NCBI GenBank assembly: GCA_015058275.1
Contig: SVCQ01000009.1
Location: 1 to 64,000, forward strand
Length of the DNA stretch: 64,000 nucleotides
Direction of reading: 5' to 3'
Origin: Clostridiales bacterium
Lineage (GTDB): Bacteria > Bacillota > Clostridia > Peptostreptococcales > Anaerovoracaceae
The notes under the pieces are model-generated. The model was given only the letters and a program-made list of their open reading frames with translations. It searched no databases and was not told the origin of the DNA. Both the position numbers and the translations under genes were made by a program. This document shows positions 16,862-27,200 of the stretch, piece by piece; the first letter of the stretch is position 1; each line of letters starts with the position of its first letter.

Positions 16862-18131
16862 TTTATGCATAGATATCGATTATTCCCAGCTCTATAAGCA
16901 CGGACAAAAGATAGGCGGCGACGTCTTCTACCTCGACAGGGACGACGGCAGTAATGTCATCACCGCCATTCTTTCGGACGGTCTCGGGAGCGGCGTCAGA
17001 GCCAACGTGCTCGCGTCACTCACATCCCACATGGCGAGCAAGCTCTCGCTCTCGCCTATGGACCTCGAGCGCTCGGCCGAGATCATCATGGACACCCTGC
17101 CTATAGACAGCGTCAAGGGCATCAGCTATTCGACCTTTACGATCGCGAGGATCATATTCTCGGACAACAAGTCATTCATAAGGGTCGAACTGGTCGAGTA
17201 CGACAATCCGGACAGCCTGCGCTTTGCGGGCTCAGAGTCCGTAGAATGGGAGAAGTCATCGTTCAGGCTGAGGCGCAAGGCCGCCATCAAGGAGGAGATC
17301 GTATACTCATCGTCCTTTGAGATGAAAGCCGGCGACAGGCTCATATTCTTCAGCGACGGCGTCGCACAGGCGGGCGTTTCACTGGGCTCCGTGCCCGGGG
17401 CATCGCGGGATGACGCCGCGTACGCGGCCTTCGAGCGCATGCCCCACCGGCAGCACAAGGAGCAGCCGGTGACAGCCAAGGGCTGGGGCACGGAGAACGT
17501 ATCCGACTACATCCGCGGAGTGCTTATCCGCGATCCGGAGATCTCCTCGAGACAGCTCGCAAGAGACATAGTCACCCAGGCCTACAAGTTCGACGGCTAC
17601 AAGCCAAACGACGACATCACCTGCTGCGTCATCAACGTGCGCAAGCCTAGGCGCACCCTAATAGTCACCGGAGCTCCGCGCAACCGCGAGTCTGACAGGA
17701 GGCTCGGCGAGCACGTCAAAAACTTCGACGGCCAGGTCATAGTCTGCGGAGGCACTACAGCCAAGATAGTCGCACGAGAGCTCGGCGTGGATATTACGGC
17801 CGACAAGTCCCCTGCCGGTACTCTGCCGCCGTCGAGCTGCATCGAGGGCGTCGATCTTGTCACCGAGGGCATGCTCACCCTGACAGCTGTGGCTCAGAGG
17901 CTCAAAGACAAGGTCCTCCTCAAGGACATGAGCGAGGATGCCGCCAAGCGCATCATCAGACTGCTCAGAGAGACAGACCAGATCGAGATCATCGTCGGCA
18001 CCAAGATAAACGACGAGCTCGAAGATCCGGCCACCGCGGCCAGGATCGGACTGCGCTTTCCTATAATCGATGAGATAGAGCGATCCCTGACAGACAAGTA
18101 CTTCAAGGAGTGCGAGGTCCTCTACCTGTAA
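16854..18131 (+). CDS. SpoIIE/PP2C-family protein phosphatase
   Basis: The 425-residue product carries PP2C/SpoIIE metal-binding motifs: GGDVFYLDRDDG, LSDGLGSGVRAN, FFSDGVAQAG and NDDITCCVINV (to about residue 265). A C-terminal extension of about 150 residues has no obvious relative to me. It should dephosphorylate serine or threonine on a protein partner, often an anti-sigma-factor antagonist. No sporulation-type membrane domain is present. The ATG at 16854 overlaps the end of the sensory hydrogenase gene by 8 bases, indicating translational coupling and a sensor-effector pair. A hairpin follows the stop codon. Confidence 0.85.
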   Translation: MNDLCIDIDYSQLYKHGQKIGGDVFYLDRDDGSNVITAILSDGLGSGVRANVLASLTSHMASKLSLSPMDLERSAEIIMDTLPIDSVKGISYSTFTIARIIFSDNKSFIRVELVEYDNPDSLRFAGSESVEWEKSSFRLRRKAAIKEEIVYSSSFEMKAGDRLIFFSDGVAQAGVSLGSVPGASRDDAAYAAFERMPHRQHKEQPVTAKGWGTENVSDYIRGVLIRDPEISSRQLARDIVTQAYKFDGYKPNDDITCCVINVRKPRRTLIVTGAPRNRESDRRLGEHVKNFDGQVIVCGGTTAKIVARELGVDITADKSPAGTLPPSSCIEGVDLVTEGMLTLTAVAQRLKDKVLLKDMSEDAAKRIIRLLRETDQIEIIVGTKINDELEDPATAARIGLRFPIIDEIERSLTDKYFKECEVLYL

Positions 18132-18136
18132 GTTAA

Positions 18137-18199
18137 TGGCCCAAGGGACAGGTCCCTGGGCCACTTTTTTCTTGGCCCAGGGACCTGTCCCTTGGGCCA
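18137..18199. repeat. Pair of REP-like palindromes in inverted orientation
   Basis: The 25-nt arms at 18138-18162 and 18174-18198 are exact reverse complements of one another, and each arm is itself a near-perfect hairpin (GGCCCA-GGGA with TCCC-TGGGCC). The spacer is ACTTTTTTCTT. GGGACAGGTCCC-type palindromes resemble REP elements mobilised by RAYT (TnpA_REP) transposases, but no such transposase is encoded here. The first hairpin followed by TTTTTT can also end the phosphatase transcript. Confidence 0.75.
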
Positions 18200-18202
18200 C
18201 AA

Positions 18203-18245
18203 AAAAATTACCGGCTGCATCGCATGGGTGCAGCCGGTTTTATAT
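18203..18245. terminator. Bidirectional terminator between the phosphatase and ABC genes
   Basis: ACCGGCTGCA (18210-18219) pairs perfectly with TGCAGCCGGT (18229-18238). A-rich sequence precedes it and TTTTATA follows it, so it can act for both convergent units. Confidence 0.85.
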
Positions 18246-18263
18246 TGTTTTGAAACACTCTGT

Positions 18264-20714
18264 CTAGATATCCGTACGCGCGAGTATCTGTGCAGGAGTC
18301 TTGCGCATGGTCATGAAGACCGGTATGAGACCCGCAAGGAGGTTGAACAGGAGTATGATGCCGAATGTGATGCCGGCTATCATAGGGTTGATCATGTAGA
18401 AGCCCTCAAGGTAGTAAGACACCTTGACTACCTGCGAGAGTCCGAAGTACATGAGGATTATACCCGGTATCGCCGTGATGAAGGTGATCACGAGTATCTC
18501 TCCTGTGAACATCCTGTAGATATCCTTCTTTTTGAGGCCGATGGCCCTGAGAGTACCTACCTCCTTGATCCTCGAGAGGAATGACGATCTCAGCATCAGG
18601 AACATCTCTATGAGGGAGATGAGCATGATGATGCCCGCTACGACTACCGCTGAAGTCAGCTGATCCTTTCTTGAGTGGATGTAAGCCTTCCTGTCACGCT
18701 CGTCGTTGATCTTGCAGGACAGTCCCTCCTGGTCGAGTATGGACTTGAGCTGCGCCGGATTCTCGGCATAGGCTGTGAAGTCCTTTTGCTTTTTGATGTA
18801 GTCCTGCCTGATGGTCTCCGCATTGACGTAGTATGTATCATCGTTGGCGCTGTCGGAGGTGAAGTATCCGACGCAGGTCAGCTTCCTGCCTGCGACCTTT
18901 ACGTTGACCGCCTTGTTGAGTTCGATCTCCTCCTCGTGATCCTTGTTGATTATGCACTCGTATGCGTTCTCAGGCTTCCTGCCCTTGGTGACTTCGATCT
19001 TGTTGGTCGTAAGATCGAGGTCCATGACCTTGCCGGACTTGATGACGTCCTCTTCCTCTCCGCCGCCTGTATCAAGCGCGAATTCGTCGACCGGATCCTC
19101 ACCGTTTGTCAGTATGTACATGACCTGGCTCGGATCAACAAAGAGTGTAGGCGACTTCGTGTCCGTGACACCGACTATCCTGTATGGCGAGAGGTTCGGG
19201 ACCGTCAGCTTACGGCCGATGAACTCCTCCATCGTATCGAGTCCTACAGGTTTGCCGAGTCCGTCTCTTAAGAAGTTGTCTATGATCTTGCGGTCGATGA
19301 CGACATCGTGCGGATCCTCCGGCATCGAGCCTGCGATCAGCTGGTCAGGGCTCAGAGTGACTGTCTGGGCGACGGATACACTGAGTGACTCCGCTGCGTA
19401 GCTGGTCTGCAGATAGTCGTCCATCGGCAGTGTTATGCCCTTTTGAGTGCTGCCCGGTATGACGTAGGTCACCGAGTCCAGTCCCTCCGCGACATTGAGG
19501 AGATCCTCTGTCTTGGCAGGGTTTGAGATGGTCACGAAGTGCTCGTTTGTCGTCCTGTAGTCCTCAGGTTTGACATCGAATATGCCCATCACGTTACTGA
19601 CTGCCAGGAAGGCGAACATGGCGGCTGCCACGAAGCCAAGCAGCAGGAACTTCTTGACCTTTTTGAATCCCTTTACCGTCTTCCATCCGCTGCTGATCAT
19701 GTTGGTCAGCCTGTAGACGGAAGTGTATTTGGCCTTGTACTTCTCCGGCAGATAAGCGGTGTAGTCGAAGTCCTTCCCATCAAAGTACGACTCGTCCATC
19801 GCCGTGTAGTGATCGTCGATCATCTCAATATTGGATGTCTCGTCGACTACATTGAGGTTGCCGCCTGTATCGATGTAGAGGTTGTTCCCTCTGATGACCA
19901 GCTTGATGTCGGCCTGACGCTCTTCGTCGCCGTATACGCTGACCTCGACGTCGTCCTTCTTGAACTTCTTTTGGACCTCCATGTCCCTGAGGTAGATCTT
20001 GTTCTCGAGCTGGTAGTCGAGGTACCTCGAGGAATCGTTGTTGTAGGCCTTTACGATCTTGCCGTCCTTCATCTCCGCAACGTGGTCGGAGTAGAACTCG
20101 GCTATATTGCGCTCGTGGGTTACGAGTATGACCAGCCTCTCCTTTGAGATCGTCTTGATGATGTTCATGATCTCGAGAGTGTTGGCGCTGTCGAGGTTGC
20201 CCGTAGGCTCATCCGCGATGATGATGCGCGGGTTCTTGACTATGGCTCTTGCTATAGCGACCCTCTGCCTCTGTCCTCCCGACAGCGAGCTCGCAAGCTT
20301 GTTGCGGTACTGGTCGATGCCGACCTTTTCGAGGCAGTATCTGACGCGGTTCTCTACGGTCGTCTTGTCGCGAATGCCGATCATGCGAAGGGCGATGGCG
20401 ACGTTCTCAAAGACCGTCCTGTCATCCAGAAGGTTGAAGTTCTGGAAGATATATCCGATGCGTGCATTACGTATGGTGTCGATCTTGTTGGTCGAGAATC
20501 TCGTGATGAGCTGGTTGTCGATCCAGATCTTGCCCGAGTTGACCTTGTCGAGACCGCCAATGCAGTTGAGCAGAGTTGTCTTGCCGCAGCCCGAAGGTCC
20601 GAGCAGACACACGATGCCCTTGTCCGGCAGCGTCATGGAGGTGTTGTCGATGACGTGGATCTGATTCGACTTGCCCTTGTAGAAGTATTTGTTGACCTTA
20701 TCCAGTTTGATCAT
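18264..20714 (-). CDS. ABC transporter: ATPase fused to FtsX-type permease (first of pair)
   Basis: The 816-residue product has an N-terminal MacB/LolD-type ATPase: Walker A GPSGCGKTT (39-47), LSGGQRQR, and [10 protein letters not shown] membrane helix follows near residue 355, then a large extracytoplasmic domain (about 380-675), and three helices at the C-terminus with the FtsX signature EVGTLRAIGLKKKDIYRMF. Such fusions work by mechanotransmission, in export of peptides or lipoproteins or in antimicrobial-peptide resistance. It starts 3 nt after the stop of its partner, so the two probably form a heterodimer. No sensor kinase is adjacent to suggest the substrate. Confidence 0.85.
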   Translation of the reverse strand: MIKLDKVNKYFYKGKSNQIHVIDNTSMTLPDKGIVCLLGPSGCGKTTLLNCIGGLDKVNSGKIWIDNQLITRFSTNKIDTIRNARIGYIFQNFNLLDDRTVFENVAIALRMIGIRDKTTVENRVRYCLEKVGIDQYRNKLASSLSGGQRQRVAIARAIVKNPRIIIADEPTGNLDSANTLEIMNIIKTISKERLVILVTHERNIAEFYSDHVAEMKDGKIVKAYNNDSSRYLDYQLENKIYLRDMEVQKKFKKDDVEVSVYGDEERQADIKLVIRGNNLYIDTGGNLNVVDETSNIEMIDDHYTAMDESYFDGKDFDYTAYLPEKYKAKYTSVYRLTNMISSGWKTVKGFKKVKKFLLLGFVAAAMFAFLAVSNVMGIFDVKPEDYRTTNEHFVTISNPAKTEDLLNVAEGLDSVTYVIPGSTQKGITLPMDDYLQTSYAAESLSVSVAQTVTLSPDQLIAGSMPEDPHDVVIDRKIIDNFLRDGLGKPVGLDTMEEFIGRKLTVPNLSPYRIVGVTDTKSPTLFVDPSQVMYILTNGEDPVDEFALDTGGGEEEDVIKSGKVMDLDLTTNKIEVTKGRKPENAYECIINKDHEEEIELNKAVNVKVAGRKLTCVGYFTSDSANDDTYYVNAETIRQDYIKKQKDFTAYAENPAQLKSILDQEGLSCKINDERDRKAYIHSRKDQLTSAVVVAGIIMLISLIEMFLMLRSSFLSRIKEVGTLRAIGLKKKDIYRMFTGEILVITFITAIPGIILMYFGLSQVVKVSYYLEGFYMINPMIAGITFGIILLFNLLAGLIPVFMTMRKTPAQILARTDI

Positions 20715-20717
20715 CTG

Positions 20718-23045
20718 CTACGCCTCCTCTCTGAATGCCTTCATGGCGCTCCTGGTAAAGATGTGCCTGGAGTACCTGTTGGAGATCAGCAGGGACATCA
20801 CAAGAAGCAGCCCGGCCAGGATGCCGTAATCAAGAGGCGTGAGATAGTAGAGCAGCTTTGTGATCTGTTCGTAGTTGATGTAGTGCTTCTTTACGGCAAA
20901 TACAAAGCCGAGATCTACGGCGTATGCGATCATCATCATGAGTATGAGCTCCACCCTGAGTATGCTGTCGGTATTGCTCTTTGTGGCGCCGAGTATCCTC
21001 AGAGTCGAGTAGTACTGGTTCCTCGATCTCATGATGAGCTTGATGACTGCATATGCGATGAAGAAGAGTATTATGAACTCTGCCAGCAGTCTTCCGTATG
21101 TCATGAGCGAGAGCATTCCGCCGAATCCGCCCGTCTCATCCGAGAGCGAATCCTTGATCGCGAGAGTCGTATAGCCCATGCTGTTGAGCGCCTTGAGAGT
21201 CTCGTCAGAGTTCTGTTCGTTCTCCATGTATGCGCTTATCTGGTAGAAGCCCTTGTCGTAGAGCTTGCGGAAATCCTTGTTGTTGATGAATACGCAGTTG
21301 TAGTACATGTCGAATTCATCCTTAGGTATGTCGACCAGATCGGCCGAATTCTTGTTGGTGAGGATCTCGCCGATCTTGTACTTGCCCTCCGACTCAAAGA
21401 ATCGGTTGCTGACCTTGAGGCTGAAGTCCTTGCCCTTGGCCTGCTGATCCTTGTAGTAGTAGGACTGATCTTCGAGTATGTAAACCTCGCCCTTAGGTAC
21501 CTTAGGCGATGAGAATACCGACTTCTCATTCTCGCTCTTGACCTTGGTGCCGTTGAAGTTCATCTCGGCCTTGGACATGCCGGCCATCATCGAGATCAGA
21601 AGCTCGTTGCTCACAGGCTCGGATGCATAGATGGTGGAATATCCGTAAAGCGAGTACTCGGAATCCTCATCGAGGTTGTCGTCGGCGACGATGCCCGCGA
21701 TGGTGATAGGCTGCTTGAACTCGTAGGTCTGCATCTGGCTCATGTCCTGCATGGTGACCTTCTCGCCTATGTAATCCGCTGCACCGTTGGCAACGTTGAT
21801 CAGAGCGTCGCTTGACGGGTCGAGCTTTATGACGACCTCATAGTCGTTCTCAGGCATGTGACCATATGTAACGTCCTCCGCCTTGAGCTGGCTTACAGGC
21901 ATCACCGGACCCTCAACGTAGAAGTCGCCCATGGTAAAGCTGACTCCGCTGTCGACAGCGATGTCGTTCTTGACGATCTCCTTGATGTTAGGGGTGTTCT
22001 TGATGGCTTCGAAGTCCGCATCCTCAAAGCGGCTCTCGTCAGCCTTTTTGATGATGATCCTGTCGGAGCTCGAGTTGACGAAATACGGATTGGATCCCAA
22101 AAGATCGCTCTCGTGCATGCTGTTTTTGGTCGTTGCGTACTGGCTCAGCACGGCTGTCGACACAAAGAAGTACACTATAAAGAGCAGTATGAACTTGGCC
22201 GGGAGATTGAAGGTATTGCGGACGCCGAGCCTGATCTCGGAGGTCTTGCGCATCTTCCTTGGCTTGGATACCTCTGCTCTTGTGGTGCGGTTGCCCTGCC
22301 TTGCGGCCCTGCCCGGACGTATGCTGCCTGTCTCTCCGCTTCCGTCCTCGCTGCGCGGCGGCGCTATCACCTTGTCTTCGATTATCTTGCCGTCATGCAT
22401 GGTGAGCTTGCGGGTCACGTAAGGCTCAGCCTGCTCGTAATTATGTGTAACGATGACAACGAGCTTATCCTTGGAGACCTTGCTGAGTGTCTCCATGACG
22501 CTCTCGGCAGATGCGCTGTCGAGATTGCCTGTAGGCTCGTCTGCCACGATAATAGGCGCGTCTTTGGCGAGCGCGCGTGCTATCGCAACTCTCTGCTTTT
22601 GTCCGCCGGAGAGTTTCGATACCTTGGTGCGGCGGTACTCGCTGAGTCCGACCTTGTCGATCAGCTCGAGCACGCGCTCCTTGCACTCGCTCTTCTTCTT
22701 GCCTGACAGCAGCATTACGACCTCGATATTCTGGTAGACCGTATAGCTGTTGATCAGGTTGAAATCCTGGAAGATATTGCCGATATATGTCTTGCGGTAG
22801 GTCTCGTACTCCTCCGTTCCGTAGGCCGTAGTGTCCTCGCCGCATACGAACATCTCACCTTCTTCGTAGGTGTCGAGTCCGCTGATTACATTGAGGAGTG
22901 TGGACTTACCGCTTCCGCTCTCACCGGTGATCGCTACGAATTCACCGATATCGAGGTTGAGATCTATCCTCGAGAATCCCATGCTGACGGAATCTTCGCC
23001 GGCATAGTACTTGGATACTTTTTTGAGTTCAATAGTATGAGACAA
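20718..23045 (-). CDS. ABC transporter: ATPase fused to FtsX-type permease (second of pair)
   Basis: The 775-residue product has Walker [10 protein letters not shown] (41-49), LSGGQKQR and [13 protein letters not shown], then a positively charged linker (about 230-270), a membrane helix (about 280-300), an extracytoplasmic domain and C-terminal helices with [22 protein letters not shown]. The start is a TTG at 23043-23045 preceded by AAGGAG at 10 nt; no ATG exists nearby in frame. Read first in the operon, it is followed 3 nt later by the 816-residue partner. Two complete ATPase-permease fusions in a row, rather than separate ATPase and permease genes, is the notable point. Confidence 0.85.
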   Translation of the reverse strand: MSHTIELKKVSKYYAGEDSVSMGFSRIDLNLDIGEFVAITGESGSGKSTLLNVISGLDTYEEGEMFVCGEDTTAYGTEEYETYRKTYIGNIFQDFNLINSYTVYQNIEVVMLLSGKKKSECKERVLELIDKVGLSEYRRTKVSKLSGGQKQRVAIARALAKDAPIIVADEPTGNLDSASAESVMETLSKVSKDKLVVIVTHNYEQAEPYVTRKLTMHDGKIIEDKVIAPPRSEDGSGETGSIRPGRAARQGNRTTRAEVSKPRKMRKTSEIRLGVRNTFNLPAKFILLFIVYFFVSTAVLSQYATTKNSMHESDLLGSNPYFVNSSSDRIIIKKADESRFEDADFEAIKNTPNIKEIVKNDIAVDSGVSFTMGDFYVEGPVMPVSQLKAEDVTYGHMPENDYEVVIKLDPSSDALINVANGAADYIGEKVTMQDMSQMQTYEFKQPITIAGIVADDNLDEDSEYSLYGYSTIYASEPVSNELLISMMAGMSKAEMNFNGTKVKSENEKSVFSSPKVPKGEVYILEDQSYYYKDQQAKGKDFSLKVSNRFFESEGKYKIGEILTNKNSADLVDIPKDEFDMYYNCVFINNKDFRKLYDKGFYQISAYMENEQNSDETLKALNSMGYTTLAIKDSLSDETGGFGGMLSLMTYGRLLAEFIILFFIAYAVIKLIMRSRNQYYSTLRILGATKSNTDSILRVELILMMMIAYAVDLGFVFAVKKHYINYEQITKLLYYLTPLDYGILAGLLLVMSLLISNRYSRHIFTRSAMKAFREEA

Positions 23046-23076
23046 TTACTTAAATCTCCTTCTCTATGCATCAGTT

Positions 23077-23101
23077 GGACAGGGGGCTTATCCCCCTGTC
23101 C
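23077..23101 (-). terminator. Strong hairpin between fba and the ABC operon
   Basis: Ten perfect pairs form (GGACAGGGGG with CCCCCTGTCC), and outer bases GCATC and GATGC can extend the stem. No T run follows on the minus strand, so it may be a processing or attenuating structure for read-through from fba and not a classical terminator. Confidence 0.5.
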
Positions 23102-23130
23102 ATAACCGATGCTTTATTATTATGTTCGCT

Positions 23131-24099
23131 TTAGATCTTGTCGTTTGATCCGAGTACGTTTACGATCTTGCGCGATACCATGTCCTTGACGGCCTGTCTT
23201 GCAGGCTTGAGGTACTGGCGCGGATCGAAGTGATCAGGATGCTCCGCGAAGTACTTGCGGATATTGCCTGTCATTGCGAGACGGATGTCCGAGTCGATGT
23301 TGATCTTGCAGACTGCGGACTTGGCTGCCTGACGGAGCTGCTCCTCAGGGATGCCTATAGCGTTAGGCATATTGCCGCCGTACTGGTTGACCATCTCTAC
23401 GAATTCCTGCGGTACCGAGGACGAACCATGAAGTACGATAGGGAATCCCGGAAGTCTCTTTGTGACCTCTTCGAGTACGTCGAATCTCAGTGGAGGCGGT
23501 ACGAGGATGCCCTCTTCATTTCTTGTGCACTGCTCCGGTCTGAACTTGTATGCGCCGTGCGAAGTTCCGATGGCGATAGCGAGCGAGTCGCAACCTGTCC
23601 TGGATACGAATTCCTCGACCTCCTCAGGCCTTGTGTATGAAGCCTGTCCGGCCTCTACGACTACCTCGTCCTCAACGCCCTCGAGTGTACCGAGCTCAGC
23701 CTCGACTACTACGCCGTGTGCGTGAGCGTACTCTACGACCTGCTTTGTGACAGCGATGTTCTCCTCGAACGGCTTTGAGCTCATGTCGATCATTACGGAA
23801 GTGAAGCCTCCGTCGATGCAGCTCTTGCAGAGCTCGAAGGAATCGCCGTGGTCGAGGTGAAGTGCGATCGGAATGTCAGGATTCTCGATGACTGCAGCCT
23901 CTACCAGCTTGACGAGATAAGTGTGGTTGGCATAAGCCCTTGCTCCCTTGGAGACCTGGAGGATAACAGGTGATCTCTGCTCCTGGCATGCCTCTGTGAT
24001 GCCCTGCACGATCTCCATGTTGTTAACATTGAAAGCTCCGACAGCATATCCGCCGTCGTATGCTTTTTTGAACATTTCTGTTGTGGTTACGAGTGGCAT
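23131..24099 (-). CDS. fba: Fructose-1,6-bisphosphate aldolase, class II
   Basis: The product interconverts fructose-1,6-bisphosphate with dihydroxyacetone phosphate and glyceraldehyde-3-phosphate in the cytoplasm, using zinc. The 322 residues match the class IIB length. Zinc ligand segments are visible: HLDHGD (81-86), the downstream SHGAYKF and VLHGSSS; FGTEEGVE-like AELGTLEGVEDE is also typical. An AAAGGAGG site precedes the ATG. It stands alone between the giant surface protein gene and the ABC pair. It serves glycolysis or gluconeogenesis. Confidence 0.96.
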   Translation of the reverse strand: MPLVTTTEMFKKAYDGGYAVGAFNVNNMEIVQGITEACQEQRSPVILQVSKGARAYANHTYLVKLVEAAVIENPDIPIALHLDHGDSFELCKSCIDGGFTSVMIDMSSKPFEENIAVTKQVVEYAHAHGVVVEAELGTLEGVEDEVVVEAGQASYTRPEEVEEFVSRTGCDSLAIAIGTSHGAYKFRPEQCTRNEEGILVPPPLRFDVLEEVTKRLPGFPIVLHGSSSVPQEFVEMVNQYGGNMPNAIGIPEEQLRQAAKSAVCKINIDSDIRLAMTGNIRKYFAEHPDHFDPRQYLKPARQAVKDMVSRKIVNVLGSNDKI

Positions 24100-24192
24100 A
24101 TGTAGTACCTCCTTTTACATTTTGATACAGCATATATTGTACCTTACTATACCGCGCGGATTCAACACTTCTTTACAATTCTTAATGCCTAA

Positions 24193-24213
24193 GACGCCCG
24201 TTTTTCGGGCGTC
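24193..24213. terminator. Second hairpin between surface protein gene and fba
   Basis: GACGCCCG (24193-24200) pairs perfectly with CGGGCGTC (24206-24213) around TTTTT. No T run follows on either strand, so it may support the terminator at 24226-24259. Confidence 0.45.
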
Positions 24214-24225
24214 AGCACTCAGGTC

Positions 24226-24259
24226 GCAAAAGAAAACACCCGCCGCGCATTGCGACGGG
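24226..24259 (-). terminator. Terminator of the first giant surface protein gene
   Basis: On the minus strand CCCGTCGC pairs with GCGGCGGG and is followed by TGTTTTCTTTT. It lies directly past the stop codon at 24273. Confidence 0.8.
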
Positions 24260-24272
24260 ATGTCCTCATAAT

Positions 24273-27200
24273 TCACTTCGTCTTAGCGGTCTTCCAGTTC
24301 GACCAGGCGGATACATGTTTGACCCCGCCTATGTAGTTGTACGCCCTGACTCTGCAGCTGTATTTCTGCTTTGGCATGAGCCCCTTGATCTTCTTCGAAG
24401 ACTTCTTCTTGCCCGCGGTAACGACCATGTTGACCCCAGGCCCCGTGACCTGTATCTCGATACCACCGATCTTCTTCTGATTCTTCTTCTTGACCTTCTT
24501 CCACTTGACCGTAATGGCCTTCTTGCCCTTGGCCGGCTTGGATGCCTTTACATAAGGCAGGTCCTGTATCTCGGCCGGCGCGGCAGGCGCAACATACGGC
24601 TGCGGCAGAGCAGCAATGCTCTCAGTTCTGGTTTTACCGCACCTTGTGCATGTGTATGTACGTACACCCTTGACGCCAACCGCAGGCTGCTTCGTGACTC
24701 TTCCTCCGTCCCATGCATGTCCCTTAGGATCAGCCGGAGCAAACTCTACATTATGACAAACGGAGCATTCGCGCACCTTGACCCCCGCCTCTGTGCATGT
24801 TGGCTCTACTGTAACTTTCCATTCACCGTATGTATGCCTGCCAGTCGCTGGTATAACTTCTATTGAAGTCGCCTCACACCTTGAGCATACTGCAGTCATC
24901 TGTCCTGCAGTACCGCAGGTCGGAGCCACATAGTGTTCATCGTGCTGAGACTGGTGCCAGTCATGTCCGAGAGCAGTGTCTATTCTGATCTCTTTTTCAT
25001 GACAGAGGGTGCATGTCCTTTCACTGGAGCCGCTACTCGTGCAGGTCGCTTCCTTCCCTTCTACAGAAGCCCAGTCACCCCAGACGTGAGCCAAAGGATC
25101 GACCTGAGTCTCATATTTGACCGATGTGGTGCAATTCACACAGGTATACTTCAGCTCACCGTTTTCAGTGCATGTAGCAGTTTTAGTAACCGTTCCCTTG
25201 TCCCATACGTGTGCTCCTGCCGGGCATGAATCCTCGCCGCCCGGATAGATCTTTCCGCTCTTGGTCTCACTGCAATTCTGACAGTGGAACGTAATAGGAT
25301 AATACGTCTTGCCCTCTCCATCGGTCGCCGGGCTACTATCATCTATGGTGCCGGCATCCCACTTGTGGTCTCTGGCTTCGAAGCTTCTCTCTTCTTTTGC
25401 ACCGCAGAGCTTGCAACTGTGTTCCTCCATGCCTCCCGTTGTGCATGTTGCGGCTTTCTTTACTGACCATTCACTCCACACATGCTTTGTAGGATCCGTA
25501 GGAATCTCCACAGCAGTCTTGTCTGTTATCTCTGTTGCACCTGCTGCATCCAGGAAGTATTTGCCACACTTACTGCACTTATAGTACTTTATGTTGCCTT
25601 TGTCCTTACATGTAGCTTCTTCAGCGGCAACTTCCTTCAACGAATGTACGTGATCTATTCCCAGGATGTCGTTGATCGCAGCCTCTGCTTCTTCAAGTTT
25701 CTGCAGGCCTTGTTTGCTAACTTTGGCTTGTTGAGCTTTGGTCATACTATCGTACTCCCACCTGAGGTTGGCGATTTCACGCTCCTGCTCATCCGTCAGA
25801 GTGTCTGATGTCAACGCTCTGATTGCCTCGACATTAATAGCTAACAGTTTTGTCGATAGAGCATCGGCCTTTGCCTGATCGGCAGCCTCGCGCTTGACCT
25901 GCTTGATATGTGCCTCGGCTCTGGTCAGTATGCTGTAATTGTCTATCAGCGACTTCGCCGCTTCAGGAAGCGCGTCGTAATTCGCTCTGGCGGTGCTTAC
26001 CTTCGTCTCGTATGCCTCGGTCACTACGGCATCCGGATCGATCGCAGCTATCTCTGTCTTAACGTTTAAGACTTCCTGGTCCTCGCCGTACTCTTCCTGT
26101 GATAGGAAGGCAGTCACTTCATTGATCAGCGCTTCGATCTGTCCACAGGTCTCGCTTCCTATCAGCTTCTTCTGATATGACGACAGGCCTTCATAGTTAT
26201 CCTTCAGTTCGAGTACCTGCCTGCAGTAGTCGTTAGTCAGTGGATTAGGTTTACTGGATATAAGCCCAGCAAACATGGTGCTGATATTATTTGCTACCTT
26301 CTGATCGACCGTCGGGCCATTAGGAGTGGCGGTAACCTGATGCATATAGCACAGAGGGTCATACCAGTACTCGTTATAGTAGCTGTCCATATAATGATAT
26401 GAACTGCATGGTCGGAGCTCATACGTATACTGTCTGCCGTTCTGAACGTCCGTATCCATGTCAACGAACTCATACGAGGTCTTTCCCGGGACAGCAGGAA
26501 TCGTAAAGATCACGCTCTTATTGTCCCATATCCTGACAAGCTGGTAGAATGTCGCTTCAGACTCGCCGGACTCAAGATTGGTGCGTTTGTTCCATCTCAG
26601 AGTTATCTGGTCATCTCCTTCAACGACTGTAGGAGTTATCGGCTTAGGTGGACGACTTGCATGGCTTATGGATGACTCCGCAGGCCAGGTGAATTCGATC
26701 ATGTTGCTTGCCGGACTGTAACCGGTCCTGTATCCGCAAGCCCTTACTCTGAGGAGTATTTTTTTACCCCTCAGGTTTCTGAAATCACTATACCTGCTGT
26801 AACCTGTACCGGCATATTCCCAGCTCATGATAACGGCTCCGGTCGAGTTGCCGAATGCCTCAGTCCTGAATAGGGGTGTGTTGCCGTAAACATCTCCTTT
26901 GAGTTCTATCGATGACCAGTCATTGTCATTTGTCGGGCTCTTATCCATCGTCTGGTACTCGAGCACATAGTAGGTCGGCAAGCCGCCTTGAGGAGGTGTC
27001 CAGTTAAGTATCACGTCTCCGTCGACCGCCCGGGCGCTGAATTCTGTAGGTGCATTGTTGCCATCAGTCCTCGAGGTTGTCGTTACCTCTCTGGTAACGC
27101 TCCTGTGAGTCGCGCCGTTTACGTCGGCCGCCGTCATGTAATACTCGTAGGTCGTGCCCATCTCAAGACCGGTATCGGTGTATCTTTTTTCAGCGTTTCC

